From Ryuthela nishihirai (lineage: Eukaryota > Arthropoda > Arachnida > Araneae > Heptathelidae), in the NCBI GenBank assembly GCA_038380435.1, contig JAWZYU010000057.1, forward strand, positions 434,001-498,000: 64,000 nt of DNA. The letters run 5' to 3'. The translations under genes and the position numbers were made by a program. The notes below the pieces were generated by a model, which worked only from the letters and a program-made list of their open reading frames with translations, did no database searches and was not told where the DNA came from. Shown piece by piece: positions 11,215 through 22,524 of the stretch (position 1 is its first letter; every line of letters starts with the position of its first letter).

Positions 11215-12010
11215 TATTTCCCGGAATAGATGCATCAGTTGACTAAGAGTCGAAATTTGTAATGAAAAATGTATTTTACTAGATTATCAGAAGATTAGTT
11301 TTCATTGAAAGGCAATTTGACTGAACAGTCACGCCTTTACTATTTAATTACAAACTCTGCTTTCGCAGAAACCATTCTCGAACTCGGTAGACAAAGTCTC
11401 CCAGTGTTGATTAAACGAGAATAATAAATCTTCTTCAAATGTATCTAAATTTTATACTGGTAGTTGTATTTAGCTATGAAAAGCGAACTAATTTAATAAC
11501 ACCGAAAGAGTAATGGAGAATATAATTTTTATCCTTTTTTACTTCATAAGTTTTTACAGGAATATTGAAGTCTCACCACGAATAGTTTAGCCGAATTATT
11601 TTTCCATGCCATGTAATAGAATATATAACTGATATCACACGTTTCAAAAACACAAAATGTGAATAAAAATATTTTTACCGATTTTCAATTCTGTTTGAAT
11701 ATTTTGCAACCGAACGTGAATTCCAAATACGTAAATAAACTATATATGAACTGATATATTAACTAAGGCGACGAAATTCCTAATCATAAACAATTTCTCC
11801 GCTAATGAAACAAAACAACAATATGCTATCAAACTGTGTAAAATGATCCCAATGATCACAATTGCCAGATATTTTTTAAAGAAAGCGCATTTTTTTGCGA
11901 TACAGATAAATTGATAGTTTACTTGAAACTAAAACCTTTCTTATCAGTTAAACATTCAACACTGATCACTGAACATAACACGAGTATCTTCAAAACCACA
12001 ATTCTTTAAG
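11215..12010 (-). repeat. Module M, inverted copy
   Basis: Reverse complement of 61960-62720 and 4560-5230, more diverged than those copies. No LINE is attached on either side. Confidence 0.75.
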
Positions 12011-12360
12011 CTTCCGTCACTTTTTTTTTTATTTCAATGTAATTTTTCACTTTGCCAATTTTGTTCCTCCTTTGTAATTAGGAAAAACTCTCGAAAGCAA
12101 ATAATATCTAAAATCAGATTCACTTGAATTTTTCTTAATCCCTTGTGCCGTCGAACTAAGATTCAGACACTCAGCTGTCGAGCATAAGGTTAAACTAATT
12201 TAATGTGATCAGCGAGACAGCCTCAGCAAAACATAATGTTCTCTGCCAGCTGTGCCTCAAAAACACACATCTTTCAAACAACTTTCATTCTGTCACACAA
12301 CATTGCTAGGGAATATTCCCAAGTCTTATTAGACGGCGTCCATCCCCCTTCCCAGCATGC
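12011..12360. other. AT-rich sequence, nothing recognised
   Basis: No open frame of note and no repeat match seen in this window. Confidence 0.4.
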
Positions 12361-12362
12361 AT

Positions 12363-12752
12363 GGGGCGGGGTGGCTCAGTCGGTAGCGCGCCAGGCTCGT
12401 AATCTGTAGTTCCCAGGTTCGAGTCCCAGCTGGGTCAGCGTTGAGATTTAACTCCGCAAAAATTCCCCGCCTTGCCCACGGTCAGTAGGGGACACCGATG
12501 GGCTTGGAAAGGCCGCCGTCCGTCGGATGGGACGTTAAGCCGTGGCCCCGTATACGGGAGAGAGCCATACCCTGGGCATGTTAAAGAACACGTTGGATGG
12601 CCTTGACGGGAGGCACCATCTGTCTCCCAACAGCTGTTCCAGTGGGTCACCTCCCCCAACCTTCTCTGAGCCTTCGGGGGCCCTTGTGACCTAGCCATTT
12701 AGCCCATGGTGTGCAAAAAAGTGCCGCTCAGAGGTATAACAAACCAACCTCT
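12363..12752 (+). mobile_element. SINE-B copy (tRNA-derived), near full length
   Basis: The head has an A-box 'tggctcagtcggtagcgcg' and a B-box 'ggttcgagtcc'. A body of about 300 bp contains 'gacgttaagccgtggcc', 'gttaaagaacacg', 'catctgtctcccaacagctg' and ends near 'gtgccgctcagaggtataac'. This is the reference-like copy for the second SINE family here. It is unrelated to SINE-A outside the tRNA head. Confidence 0.9.
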
Positions 12753-12972
12753 CTTGTGCACATGACAAATTACCAAAGTGTTAAATTCTTGATGAGCATA
12801 TTTACCAAATTTTTTCAAACTTGCTCTCAGTATGGTATTCTGGACTAGGCTGAGGTAAAACTACCCTAAAGGCAGAAGTTTCTCTGATTTTTTTTTTAAA
12901 TAATAAATATTTTTTTTATTAGTAGAGAGGAGCAAAACACAAGGAGAAACCTCACACGCCTATATTTCATAT

Positions 12973-13168
12973 AAAATAAATAATTATCCCTCAATCAGTT
13001 ACTTGGCACAGAGGGCAGACGAGAGTCTATTAGTATAATATGCCGCAAAGTGGAGAATGAGGTATGCGAGACCTAAGCAGAAAGACGAGAAACCTCCATG
13101 GCTTGTCAAGGACTCGAACCCGCGTTTCCTTTGATCACTAGTTGACAATGCTAACTACAAGTCACAGA
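12973..13168 (-). mobile_element. SINE-A copy, strongly diverged
   Basis: The order of SINE-A landmarks is kept on the minus strand (tail, 'ttggcacagagg', 'gacctaagcagaaagacga', 'ggactcgaacccg' B-box) but with many substitutions, marking an old insertion. Confidence 0.65.
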
Positions 13169-13221
13169 TTTCCAAGCCTGTACTAAATAAATGGATGAAG
13201 GATATAGTAAAAGGATATAGT

Positions 13222-13438
13222 AATAAAAAAAATCTTCAAGCAGCTGCTTGCCACAGAGGTCTGACAGGAGCCTGTCAGTTTATATGCCATAGTAGAAGGT
13301 CTGTGAGGATGGAGAAAACTCAGCAGAAGCAGCTGATTGATCACGAAAAACGACACATACATCCATGCCTTACCCGAGACTCGAACCCAGCCCTCTTAGA
13401 TCAGTAGCCAAGCGCGCTAACCATTCGGTCACAAGACT
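13222..13438 (-). mobile_element. SINE-A copy
   Basis: Complete minus-strand copy from an A-rich tail complement through 'caagcagctgcttgcc' to the tRNA-like head ending near 'ccattcggtcacaagac'. Confidence 0.88.
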
Positions 13439-13809
13439 GCATAATAATAAAGGAAATGTTAATAAAGAGGGTTGACCACTAAATGCTCTTTGTAAGCAAA
13501 TATGACTGTAAAAACTAAATTGGCATAGAAGGGTTTTATTGGGTTTAATAAGGATCCTTACTCATAAACGCAGTTATCTGTACTGTCAGATATTGTATTA
13601 TCTCTTTTTCATGATGTCCAGTTACATTTTATTGTAATTATCAGAACAATTACCTTATAAATATTACGCAACTTTCATGCTAAAGATTACATGTGTTCTA
13701 ATACAAATAATTTGAATTTTATATTTACAGGAAATAAATAAAACATTTTTATCTCTTAGTTTCGTTTCAAAAATGATGATAAGAAATTATTTGTTCTCTA
13801 ATATTTACT
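13439..13809. other. AT-rich spacer, nothing recognised
   Basis: No frame, repeat match or RNA signal identified. Confidence 0.4.
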
Positions 13810-13810
13810 T

Positions 13811-13915
13811 GCCATCCTGTGGCAAAGTGGTTAGTGCGCTAGGCTACTGATCTAAGGGACCTGGGTTCGAATCCCTGGTAAGGCATGGATGTATGTATCG
13901 TTTTTCTGCTGAGAT
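13811..13915 (+). mobile_element. SINE-A head, 3'-truncated
   Basis: tRNA-like head and start of the body ('gtttttctgctgag'), cut at about 13915 where foldback element copy 1 begins. It occupies the place of that element's missing left arm. Confidence 0.85.
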
Positions 13916-14299
13916 CGCGATTCCCCCCTACCCCTTAAACACGACGAATTCCGCCTGTTTCCGCCTTGGGGCAGAGAACAAAACGCGGGTCGTGGGAAAG
14001 GTTTACAAATCCACCTAACAGGCAATTTGCTTATATATGGTAGGTTATTGGAGCCTTTATAAATTAGCGGCAGCTAATATATTCAAAGTTTCGTCGTCAA
14101 TATTAAGGAATCTGGCAACGCAAAAAATCTCACCAGGGGTCGTCCGCTAGAGGTCACCGAGATCCAATAACATTTAAATCTTAAGATGTCAACGGATTCG
14201 ATTGGATACTTAATTTCACCTCTGTTCTACACTCTCTGGCATACGAAGTACATTGCACATCAGATCTGCACATAGATAGGACGTCTACACGAATTGCCG

Positions 14300-14530
14300 G
14301 ACGAATTGCCATATAAGGACAGATCGATGACGTCATACATAAGTAGCCAATCAGTTCAAACCTTAAGGGTATAGTTATCCTAATTTATACTCCCTTAGAA
14401 AACTACAGCGCATTCAATCTGCGCATACCTGTGACGTCACACATAACTACTGCACATACATTTGACATGTACACCAATATGCCATATAAGGACAGCCTTA
14501 TCACGTGATACGAAACCAGCCAATCAGAAG
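14300..14530. promoter_or_regulatory. Cluster of transcription-factor-like motifs in the foldback core (copy 1)
   Basis: Exact matches to known consensus motifs: CArG box ccatataagg at 14309-14318 and 14482-14491; CRE tgacgtca at 14328-14335 and 14432-14439; ccaatca at 14347-14353 and 14520-14526; E-box cacgtg at 14502-14507. The arrangement looks like a diverged duplication of one motif set. Function is inferred only from motif identity; no transcript start or gene is attached. Confidence 0.4.
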
Positions 14531-15663
14531 ACAGACGACATTAACATAATTTATTACAACCAATTATTTCGAACCTTGAGGGATCACATGACTCCACACT
14601 CAATTTTTTTTTCCACCCCTCAGATGGCACCATGCTTTCTCTATGGGCCTCCTCACTTGAACTCTTCACATGTTAACCTATGGGTAATCTGGGTCAAACA
14701 GTCACCAAGTCTAGCCATGAAATAAATCAATTTATTATTTATTTTTCGACTACGGTTTTCTGCTGTTATAAGGATATCTTCATGTCTTTAAAAACATGGA
14801 TGTCTACAGGGCAGAGCAATGTAAGGGTTTTCACATCTCTTTCAAACAATTCTAGAGCCTTTTTCATGAGAATTTCACTCTTTTCTTTTTTATATAACAC
14901 TCCGCAAAGGATTGATATATTTTTCAAATACTTTCCGAATATTTTTCTTCAATTTCATGCGTAGTATAATTTCACGGTTTTATAAGAAATACATTTTCGC
15001 AATAAGAACCAGATATTGATTTCGGTTTCTCAGCTTCAGAGATGAGGTAGAAAGTTTTATTCATAAATAGCAGCGTTTTTCTCGCAATCTCACATTTGAG
15101 TCACCTTATAGTTAGAGGGTCTGTAAATGGTAGCTAGGTAGTCACTGGAAGGAGAGCAATGCACCAATCCCCTATGATGATGCATAGAACCGGCCAGGCC
15201 TAGCACCTAATGTCCGACCCCGCCTTCTCGTGGTGCGGACCGTTAGTAACTTTCAAAAGAGATACTCTCTTGTGGAAGTGAACGGAAGGGGAGGGCTGCC
15301 AGATTAGTGTGGCCTACTGATCTGAACAACTCTGGCTACTTTTCTTTTTTTCTACCCTGCTGAGGAGTGGTCAACAACACAGGGTCCTGGTGCTGACCAT
15401 ATAAACCTACTGGACTGGACAGATATATGGCTTTGAGCTTGATTATGGATCCTGATTTTGCTGCACTGGTGGGCTTCTGTGGAGGGAAAATCTTCCGCTG
15501 TGTTTTCTGTTTGTTTGTGGGTTGACAGCCCCAAGTGAATAGATTCACAGGATATGTTTATCAGCTGGTGGATAATCCTGATCAGAAGTCATCGCAGGCA
15601 CCTGAACTCTTTGCTTCTATTGGCATCGTCAAATTCTACATTGGAGGAAGTCTTCCAGTGTAG

Positions 15664-18600
15664 ATGGCTTCAGCCTTTAGTAGTGGGGGAACGGGTCTTT
15701 GCCCCATGTCTGCGATTAGGGGGCTGTTTGATATTATCGGCATTACCTCTCTCAATAAACATAGTTTCTTTAAACATTCCACTAACCATTTTCTCTCCAT
15801 AGGTAGTTGTAATGTGAGGACACTGCACAGAGCTTTTTCTCTTGATGTCCTCACACAAGAATTCCACCATTATAATTTAGATAGTTTCGGCTTGCAAGAG
15901 ACCAGATGGACAAATAAAGGTCAGATTCTTAAAAATAATCTTAAATTTCTCTTTTCAGGGAGGGACGACAATAAGCATCACCAAGGCGTGGGTCTGCTTC
16001 TCAGCAGACACGCTAGCGATCTCTTCTAGGATATGAGTGCATTAATGAAAGGTTTCTTACAGCAAATTAAAAATAATCTTAAATTTCTCTTTTCAGGGAG
16101 GGACGACAATAAGCATCATCAAGGCGTGGGTCTGCTTCTCAGCAGACACGCTAGCGATGCTCTTCTAGGATATGAGTGCATTAATGAAAGGTTTCTTACA
16201 GCAAATTAAAAATAATCTTAAATTTCTCTTTTCAGGGAGGGACGACAATAAGCATCATCAAGGCGTGGGTCTGCTTCTCAGCAGACACGCTAGCGATGCT
16301 CTTCTAGGATATGAGTGCATTAATGAAAGGTTTTTTACAGCAAAATTTCAGACAAGCGTTAAAGACTTGAATGTTATCTGCTGTTATGCCCCCACTGAGG
16401 ATGCCGATGAGGATGAGAAGGATAGGTTTTATGAACAACTTCAGGATATTTTGAATTCTGTCAAGAAAGGAGATATTACCCTTGTTCTTGGTGACTTCAA
16501 TGCAAAAGATGATACTGACTCTGACCTTTGGGGAGGAGTAATAGCCGCTTTTGGTATTGGTAGCTGCAATGGCAATGGCCAACGTCTCCTACAGGTAAGT
16601 AAACTCAAGGGATTCAAAATGACTAACACTTATTACAAACACCGCGACATACATAAGTACACATGGGTTTCACCTGATGGGCTGCATAAGAATATGATTG
16701 ATTACATATTAATTAACAGCAAATGGGCTAGTTCTGTTAGGAATACCAGGACATATAGGGGAGCTGAAATTGGATCTGACCATTACCTTGTTAAAAGTGT
16801 GTTGCAACTTAAACTTAAAAAGTGTTGTGCTAGGGATAAAAAATTTACTTTTAATACTGAAGCTCTGAAAGATCCAGTTATAGCCAAAGCTTACCATGAT
16901 AGGTTACTTAGTCATTATGACAGTCATGGTTTGCTTACTACTGAAGTTCAGGAAGAATGGGTTCATTTTAAACAGGCTTTTTTGGACACTAACAGTACTC
17001 ATTTAGGAAAAAAGGAGCAGAAGAGGCAGAATTATCTGAGTGATAAGGCACTTGAGCTTATTTCGGAAAGAAAGAACTGCAGGAATGTCTTTAATCAATA
17101 CCCTACTAGTCCTAATAGAAAGCATTACAGAGAACGTAATAAACGAGTAAAAGATCAGTTAGCTGCTGATAAGAATCTTTGGCTTGATGGTTTGGCTGAC
17201 AAAGCCGAGGAAGCAGTTAGACAGCACAACAGCAGATAGCTGTACCAGATAGTTAATGTTTTGTGTGGTAGAAAACGGACAGGCATACAAAGATTGAAGG
17301 ATAAACAAGGTAAGGTTATAGAAGGGGAGGATTCTATCATGGCTAGGTGGGCTGAGCATTTCAGTGATGTTCTAAAGAATGTAGTTAGTTCTACTCCCAT
17401 TGTTTCCAATGATGATAGATGCATTGGTGGCTTTAATGTTGGCTCTATAACAGAATCTGAAGTTATTTTGGCTGTTTCTTAACTTAAACTTCATAAATCC
17501 CCAGGGGTAGATGAAATTACTACGGAAATGCTTAGAGCTGGAATGTTTCGGTTACCACTTGGATGACTGAAATTCTGAATATCTTTTATGATAAAGGCAT
17601 GGTTCCTAAGGATTTTACCAGAGCTATTGTTATCCCTATTTTCAAAAAAGGTGATCGCAGTTCTTGTGATAACTATAGGGGTATCAGCCTACTCTCTGTT
17701 CCTGGTAAAGTTCTTTCCATGATTGTGCTTAATAGAATTAAGAATCTGGTTGACAGGCAATTGCGTGATGAGCAATGTGGATTCAGAAGTGGTAGGGGAT
17801 GTGTGGATCAGATATTTTCACTTAGGCAGATTCTTGAAAAATGTTCAGAATTTCAGAAACCTTTGGTTGCTAGCTTTGTTGATTTCAAAAAGGCTTTCGA
17901 CTCTGTTGATCGTCATAATTTGTGGTTGATTGTGAGATCATATGGTATACAGACAAGTTAGTTAACATTATGAAAGCTCTCTATAATAACACTGAGTCGT
18001 GTGTGAGAGTCGGCTTGTAGCAATTGGTTTAGCATTACTTCTGGTGTTCGACAAGGGTGCATTTTGTCTCCTTTTCTCTTTAGCTTGGTTATTGATTATG
18101 TTATGCGAAATTCACTTCAAGGGAAAGTTTTTGGCCTTAAATGGGTTGGAGATACGAAAATTTCTGATTTAGATTATGCTGATGATTTAGCCATTTTGGC
18201 AAATGATGTTGATGAGATGAACTCTTTCATTCGAGCTGTTGATGAGACTGGTAGTAGAGTAGGTTTGGTTATAAACAGAGAGAAAACTAAAGTGATGAAA
18301 ATTGGTCAGGCAGGCTGTGATTCAATTAATCTGAATGGTTGCAGTCTTGAGCAGGTGTCACAGTTTAATTATCTTGGGAGCTATGTAACAGATAATGGTG
18401 AGGTGCGGCATGAGATTAACAGACGAATAGGGATTGCTGCCAGGACTTTTAAGAATCTATGGAGAGTGTGGAGAAATAGGCGTATACACCTAAAGACTAA
18501 AATTAGACTGTATAATAGTTTGGTTCTTTCTAGGGTTATTTATGGTAGTGAAACTTGGACACTTTGTAAACAAGATAACAGGAAACTAGATGCTTTTGAT

Positions 18601-18945
18601 TCCAGATGCTTACGCAGTACCTTGGGCATTAGGTGGTTCAACTTTGTAACTAATGATGAGGTTAGGCAAAGGAGTCTGCAACCTCCTTTAAGCAGCATAT
18701 TGTGCAGAGAGAGACTCCGTTGGTTTGGCCATGTTGCCCGTATCAATAATTATAGATTGGCGAATAGGGTTATGAACTGTGTGCCTAAAGGCCTCAGAAA
18801 GAAGGGGAGACCTAGGATGCGGTGGGCAGACAATGTCAAACAGGACCTTGTTAGAATTGGTGTGCAGTGGCCAGATGCAGTAGATGTAGCTCAGGATAGA
18901 CTTGCTTGGAGAACTAAATTGCACTGTCTGGTTGGACCTCCGTAG
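15664..18945 (+). pseudogene. RTE endonuclease-reverse transcriptase ORF, broken
   Basis: From an ATG at 15664 the product begins with a short leader, then an EEP-type endonuclease: GSCNVRTLH, 'LGLQETRW'-like 'SFGLQETRW', ICCYAPTED, LGDFNAKDD (near 16490) and GSDHYLVKS (near 16770), with conserved Asn, Glu, Asp and His positions. The RT follows, with 'FVDFKKAFDSVD' (near 17880) and DYADDLAIL (near 18175), then the Trp/Arg-rich C-terminal region to a stop at 18945. Breaks: a lost base and stop near 16025 together with a 139-bp tandem triplication, a nonsense codon at 17237-17239, a stop near 17480, single-base losses near 17541 and 17951, and a small deletion near 18012. The product cannot be made from this copy. 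Confidence 0.92.
15931..16346 (+). repeat. Triplicated 139-bp segment inside the LINE endonuclease
   Basis: Units start at 15931, 16069 and 16208, each beginning aaaaataatc and running through 'gggtctgcttctcagcag' to 'gtttcttacagcaaa'. Other LINE copies have one unit. The first unit has lost one base, making it 138 bp. Confidence 0.93.
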
Positions 18946-20218
18946 CCCATGGCTACTTGATGATGATGATGATGATGATCATGATGATGTTTAGAGTGTT
19001 TTTCAAATCCATTATTATTTTTATTCAGTGCATTAATTCATTTCAATTTCTAAATGCAAATGTTTATTGTAGGAACGAAGAAGGCGTTTCAATACTTCTA
19101 GACAGGTAGAGGGATACTCTTAAAATCTCTGGAATTTATTGCAGAAGGTTAATTCTTCCCAAATAACATTTCAAACTTTTCCATTTTACCTATTTCGAGG
19201 CAAAATTTTGAAAAGTACGTTCGAATTGACATTACAAGTTAATCTGCTACTTCTACATTATTTAGCAAACTATGTTTTCGTTGCCAGATCTCGCTAACAT
19301 GCTATGCAGACGGTAATTCATTAATTTTATTAGAAAAGTTTCGTCTGATCGGTATTTTATTGCAGAGAATGGGATAAATGGCCCTGGGGTTAAGATAATA
19401 ACTTAACCCTAGGGGCCAGGTGTAACTCCTGTACACGAAGCTAGAGATATTGATATTTCAAGAAAAAAATTAAATTGAATTTCACATTGAGAGAATGATA
19501 GCATGATTTTAATACTTGGTCATTTGAATTTTTTTGTTGAATCAACTTCTATAAGTAAAACAAGCAGAAAAAACACTTAAAATAGGACAAAGATTAAATA
19601 TCACTAATTTTTAAAATTATTTATAAATAAACCGTTTCACGACTTTTTTTTCAATAAATGATTAGATGACAATTTATGATGAAAACCATTAATAGCTAAT
19701 TCTAGCAGAATATAAATTATAATATTAATATAATTAAATAATAATAAGTAATTACAGAAGGATTTAAAACTAGTTTCCATCTGTACACCAATGACTTGAT
19801 TTTACATTAAAACTCTATAGAAGCTCAACTACCTGTATATCGTTTAGAAAAGTCTGTTTTCGTTGCCAGATTATCGCCAACAATCTATGCAGACGAAAAT
19901 TCATTTATTTTATTCCCAAAAAACGTTCTTTCGTCTGATGATTTGAAAATAATTGCCCTTACAGTTCAAAATACTGATGGATTCAGTAATTGCGCACAGC
20001 TTGAAAGTTTTAAAGGGGGCTTTGAACAATTTTTTTTTATTTACATGAGTTTGAAAAAGCTTTTCTATTAAGAATATTCTAAACATCTGCGTCATATCAT
20101 AGAGAGCAATCGTTTGGATCATTTTAGCAAATAAGAGGTTAAAAAATCCTTAACTAGAAAAATAATTTATATTTATAAAATACAGAATAAAAATGAATAA
20201 TAGTTAAACAAACAAAGG

Positions 20219-20397
20219 GAGTTGGGTTGTTTTACCTGTGAGGACATGTTTTGTACACAAGGGGCTAAATGGCCAGGTCACAATCACCCCGACAGCTCAA
20301 AGAATTTTCGGGAAAAGGGACCCACTGGAGAACTGTTGGGAGACAGATGGTAGTCTCTTATCAAAACCATCCAGCGTGTTGTTTAATGTGTACAGTC
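20219..20397 (-). mobile_element. SINE-B 3' part, in foldback core copy 1
   Basis: Minus-strand SINE-B tail half ('gggttgttttacctgtgagg' to 'gtgtttaatgtgtac'). The same fragment lies at 27337-27512, so it is an old component of the element's core. Confidence 0.8.
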
Positions 20398-20467
20398 ACT
20401 CAGAAAATATCCGAACACTATGGTTGATTACAGAATAGAGAAAAAATATCCGGCAACGACTTTTTTT

Positions 20468-20930
20468 AGAAATTAGTGATCTGACAACCTTCGTGTACAT
20501 TACACGAAGGTTGCCAGATCCCTGATTTCTAAAAACGTCGTTGCCAGATACTTTTTCTGAAATATAGTGTTCGAATATTGTTTGAGCGACTGTAGACGAA
20601 GGTTGCCAGATCCCTGATTTCTAAAAACGTCGTTGCCAGATACTTTTTCTGAAATATAGTGTTCGAATATTTGTTTGAGCGACTGCAGACGAAGGTTGCC
20701 AGATCCCTCCTTTTCTAAAAACGGCGTTGCCAGATAGTTTTTCTGAAATATAGTGTTCGAATATTTGTTTGAGCGACTGTAGACGAAGGTTGCCAGATCC
20801 CTAATTTCTAAAAACGTGGTTAGCAGATACTCTTTCTGAAATATAGTGTTCGAATATTTGTTTGAGCGACTGTACACGGAGGTTGCCAGATCCCTGATTT
20901 CTAAAAACGTCGTTGCCAGAAACTTATCGT
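20468..20930 (-). repeat. 93-bp tandem repeat array, short, inverted
   Basis: About five units of the 93-bp repeat described at 23712, on the minus strand. It begins at a near-perfect hairpin (20478-20520) where one unit faces the rest. Because 93 = 3 x 31, a 144-codon frame runs through it without stops; this is a property of the repeat, not evidence for a protein. Confidence 0.9.
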
Positions 20931-21102
20931 TCAAATTTCGTGGGGAGGTAGGGAAAACGTCAGGAAACCGATTTCACATAGGAAAGTATGTCCGCAAACG
21001 TCATCTACATGAACAAAATGTACAAATAAAGTGAACACAAGGAAACAGTACAGTTAAGTGGTAACGAATTTGACTTTTATTCCAACAAGGTAAAGTACTA
21101 GT

Positions 21103-22179
21103 TCACAGTAGGTGCTCAAAATTGCTACCATTTACACGGACACAGGATTCACAGCGCCGTTGCATTGACCGCCGAACATTTTCAAAAACGCCTGGCATAT
21201 CACGGACAATGCCGGAGGCGGCCATTATTCGTGCAACAAGATCCATTTCACTGTCGACGGGGGTCTCGTACACATGGTATTTCTTGGCCTCCCACAAAAA
21301 GAAATCCATGGGCGATAAATCAGGTGACCTGGGTGGCCAAGCGATCGGTCCACCTCTACCGATCCATAGAGCTCCGAATGTTCGGTTCAGGTAATCACGC
21401 GCAACAATTGTGCTATGGGCTGGAGCCCCGTCATGTTGATACCACATATCTCGGCGGATATGCGCAGGAACAGCGCCCAGAAAAGTCGGTAACACTGTCT
21501 CGAGAAATATTAGGTATTTCCGGCCATCCAATCGGGGCGGTAGCAAGTAAGGTCCCAACAAACAGTCACCAATGATTCCACCCCACACATTTACGGCAAA
21601 ACGATGTTGCGCAGCGTGACTTCTCGTACCATGCGGGTTGACGTAAGCCCACACATGTGAATTGTGTGTATTGAACACACCTTCACGACTGAATGAAGCT
21701 TCATCTGTAAAAAGGAGAGAAGCTGGAAAACTGGGGTCCATGGCAGCTTTCTGCATGAACCATTGTGCAAATTCCACACGCTTCGGATAATCGTCAGGAT
21801 GCAGTAACTGCACCCTTTGCAGATGGTAAGGATGCACACGTTCCTCGTGCAGTATCCGCCACACTGCTGACTGAGAGACCCCAAGCTGCTGAGCAATAGC
21901 TCGTGTGCTGGTATTCGGATTATCTTCGATGGACTGTAGGACTTGTTCTGCGACGTTGACAGTCCGCGTCAGTCGTCTTCTCCCAATATCCTGCATGTTG
22001 CTGCGCAGTGAACCACGTTCGCGCAGATTGCGATGCACACGTGCAAATATTTGATGCTGCAGTATTCTTCTGTTGGGGTATCGGTCTTCGTAAACTTGCC
22101 TAGCTCAGTGGCCGCTTTCACCAGCTGCCCCATATGCGAGATGCATATCCGCTAGCTCTTGATGTGTAAAACGATTCAT
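21103..22179 (-). pseudogene. Mariner/Tc1-superfamily transposase (DUF4817-type, DD41D), one nonsense codon
   Basis: Cut-and-paste transposase of the IS630-Tc1-mariner superfamily. Reading from an ATG at 22179, the first 24 codons (MNRFTHQELADMHLAYGAAG...) match the DUF4817-type N-terminus, then TGA at 22107-22105 interrupts codon 25. The same frame continues for 333 further codons with no other stop. The frame from the Met at 22038 carries a helix-turn-helix (TSTRAIAQQLGVSQSAVWRI, residues 43-62 of that 311-residue segment), then the catalytic triad: Asp112 in LFTDEASF, Asp203 in QHDGAPAH and Asp245 in SPDLSPMDFF, with 41 residues between the last two. Total length of about 358 codons fits the family. 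I could not find terminal inverted repeats in the flanks. Confidence 0.88.
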
Positions 22180-22524
22180 CTTATCACTAGTAAGTCAGCT
22201 CGTACACTTTATAGTCACTTGGGGGCAACCCTTTTCCACCAACGGGGGGGCGCTGTTCACATTGCACCGTTTGTCTTCCATATTTGTGGAACTCTTTACT
22301 ATTTCTTTCGGACTTTAGTGCTTGCATAATTATGGCTTCGGGTGAATTTCATTTATTTCTTTTCTTATACAAAGGGTGTGTTTCTTACGGTTAAACCGCT
22401 ACTCTACCTAATTGATTTATTCCTTTGTTCTTTGGCTTTCTCGGGAAGATGGGGTGTTTCCTGCTACACTTCTCCACTGGGGGATTGCTCTGTCTGCGAA
22501 CAATGAAAATGGCGTCGTGTTTTT
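22180..22524. other. Spacer between transposase and foldback element
   Basis: Includes the 5' flank of the transposase and a C/G-rich patch near 22240-22255. No element end could be fixed. Confidence 0.4.

Larger units (their letters stand above)
15118..18990 (+). mobile_element. RTE-clade LINE, full-length insertion (copy 3)
   Basis: A 3.87-kb insertion bounded by ttagag at 15112-15117 and 18991-18996. The uninterrupted site, with a single ttagag, is present in foldback copy 2 at 25935-25940, which gives both ends. It has a 5' untranslated part of about 545 bp, a broken polyprotein (15664-18945), a short 3' part ('cccatggctacttga') and a GAT-repeat tail (about 18955-18988). Length, the endonuclease-RT single ORF and the simple-repeat tail without poly(A) fit the RTE clade. 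The intact insertion structure marks it as younger than copy 1. Confidence 0.93.
13916..20930. mobile_element. Foldback-like element, copy 1 (left arm missing, LINE inside)
   Basis: After removing the LINE at 15118-18990, 13916-15117 plus 18991-20467 align collinearly with 24746-27545, the core of the complete copy at 22525-29642. The right side keeps a short inverted array of the 93-bp repeat (20468-20930). The left arm is gone and a truncated SINE-A abuts the break. No frame in the core resembles a transposase. Confidence 0.75.

Noticed and set aside
20500..20934. 144-codon minus-strand frame, and similar frames at 23726-24844 and 27536-28182, as repeat proteins
   Set aside because: They lie wholly inside the 93-bp array. 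The period is a multiple of three, frames are open in more than one phase, and no start, domain or non-repeat part is present.
20930..22320. Terminal inverted repeats for the mariner-like element
   Set aside because: I compared the flanks (about 20930-21100 with the reverse complement of 22180-22320) and found no convincing matching ends. Only the coding part is annotated.
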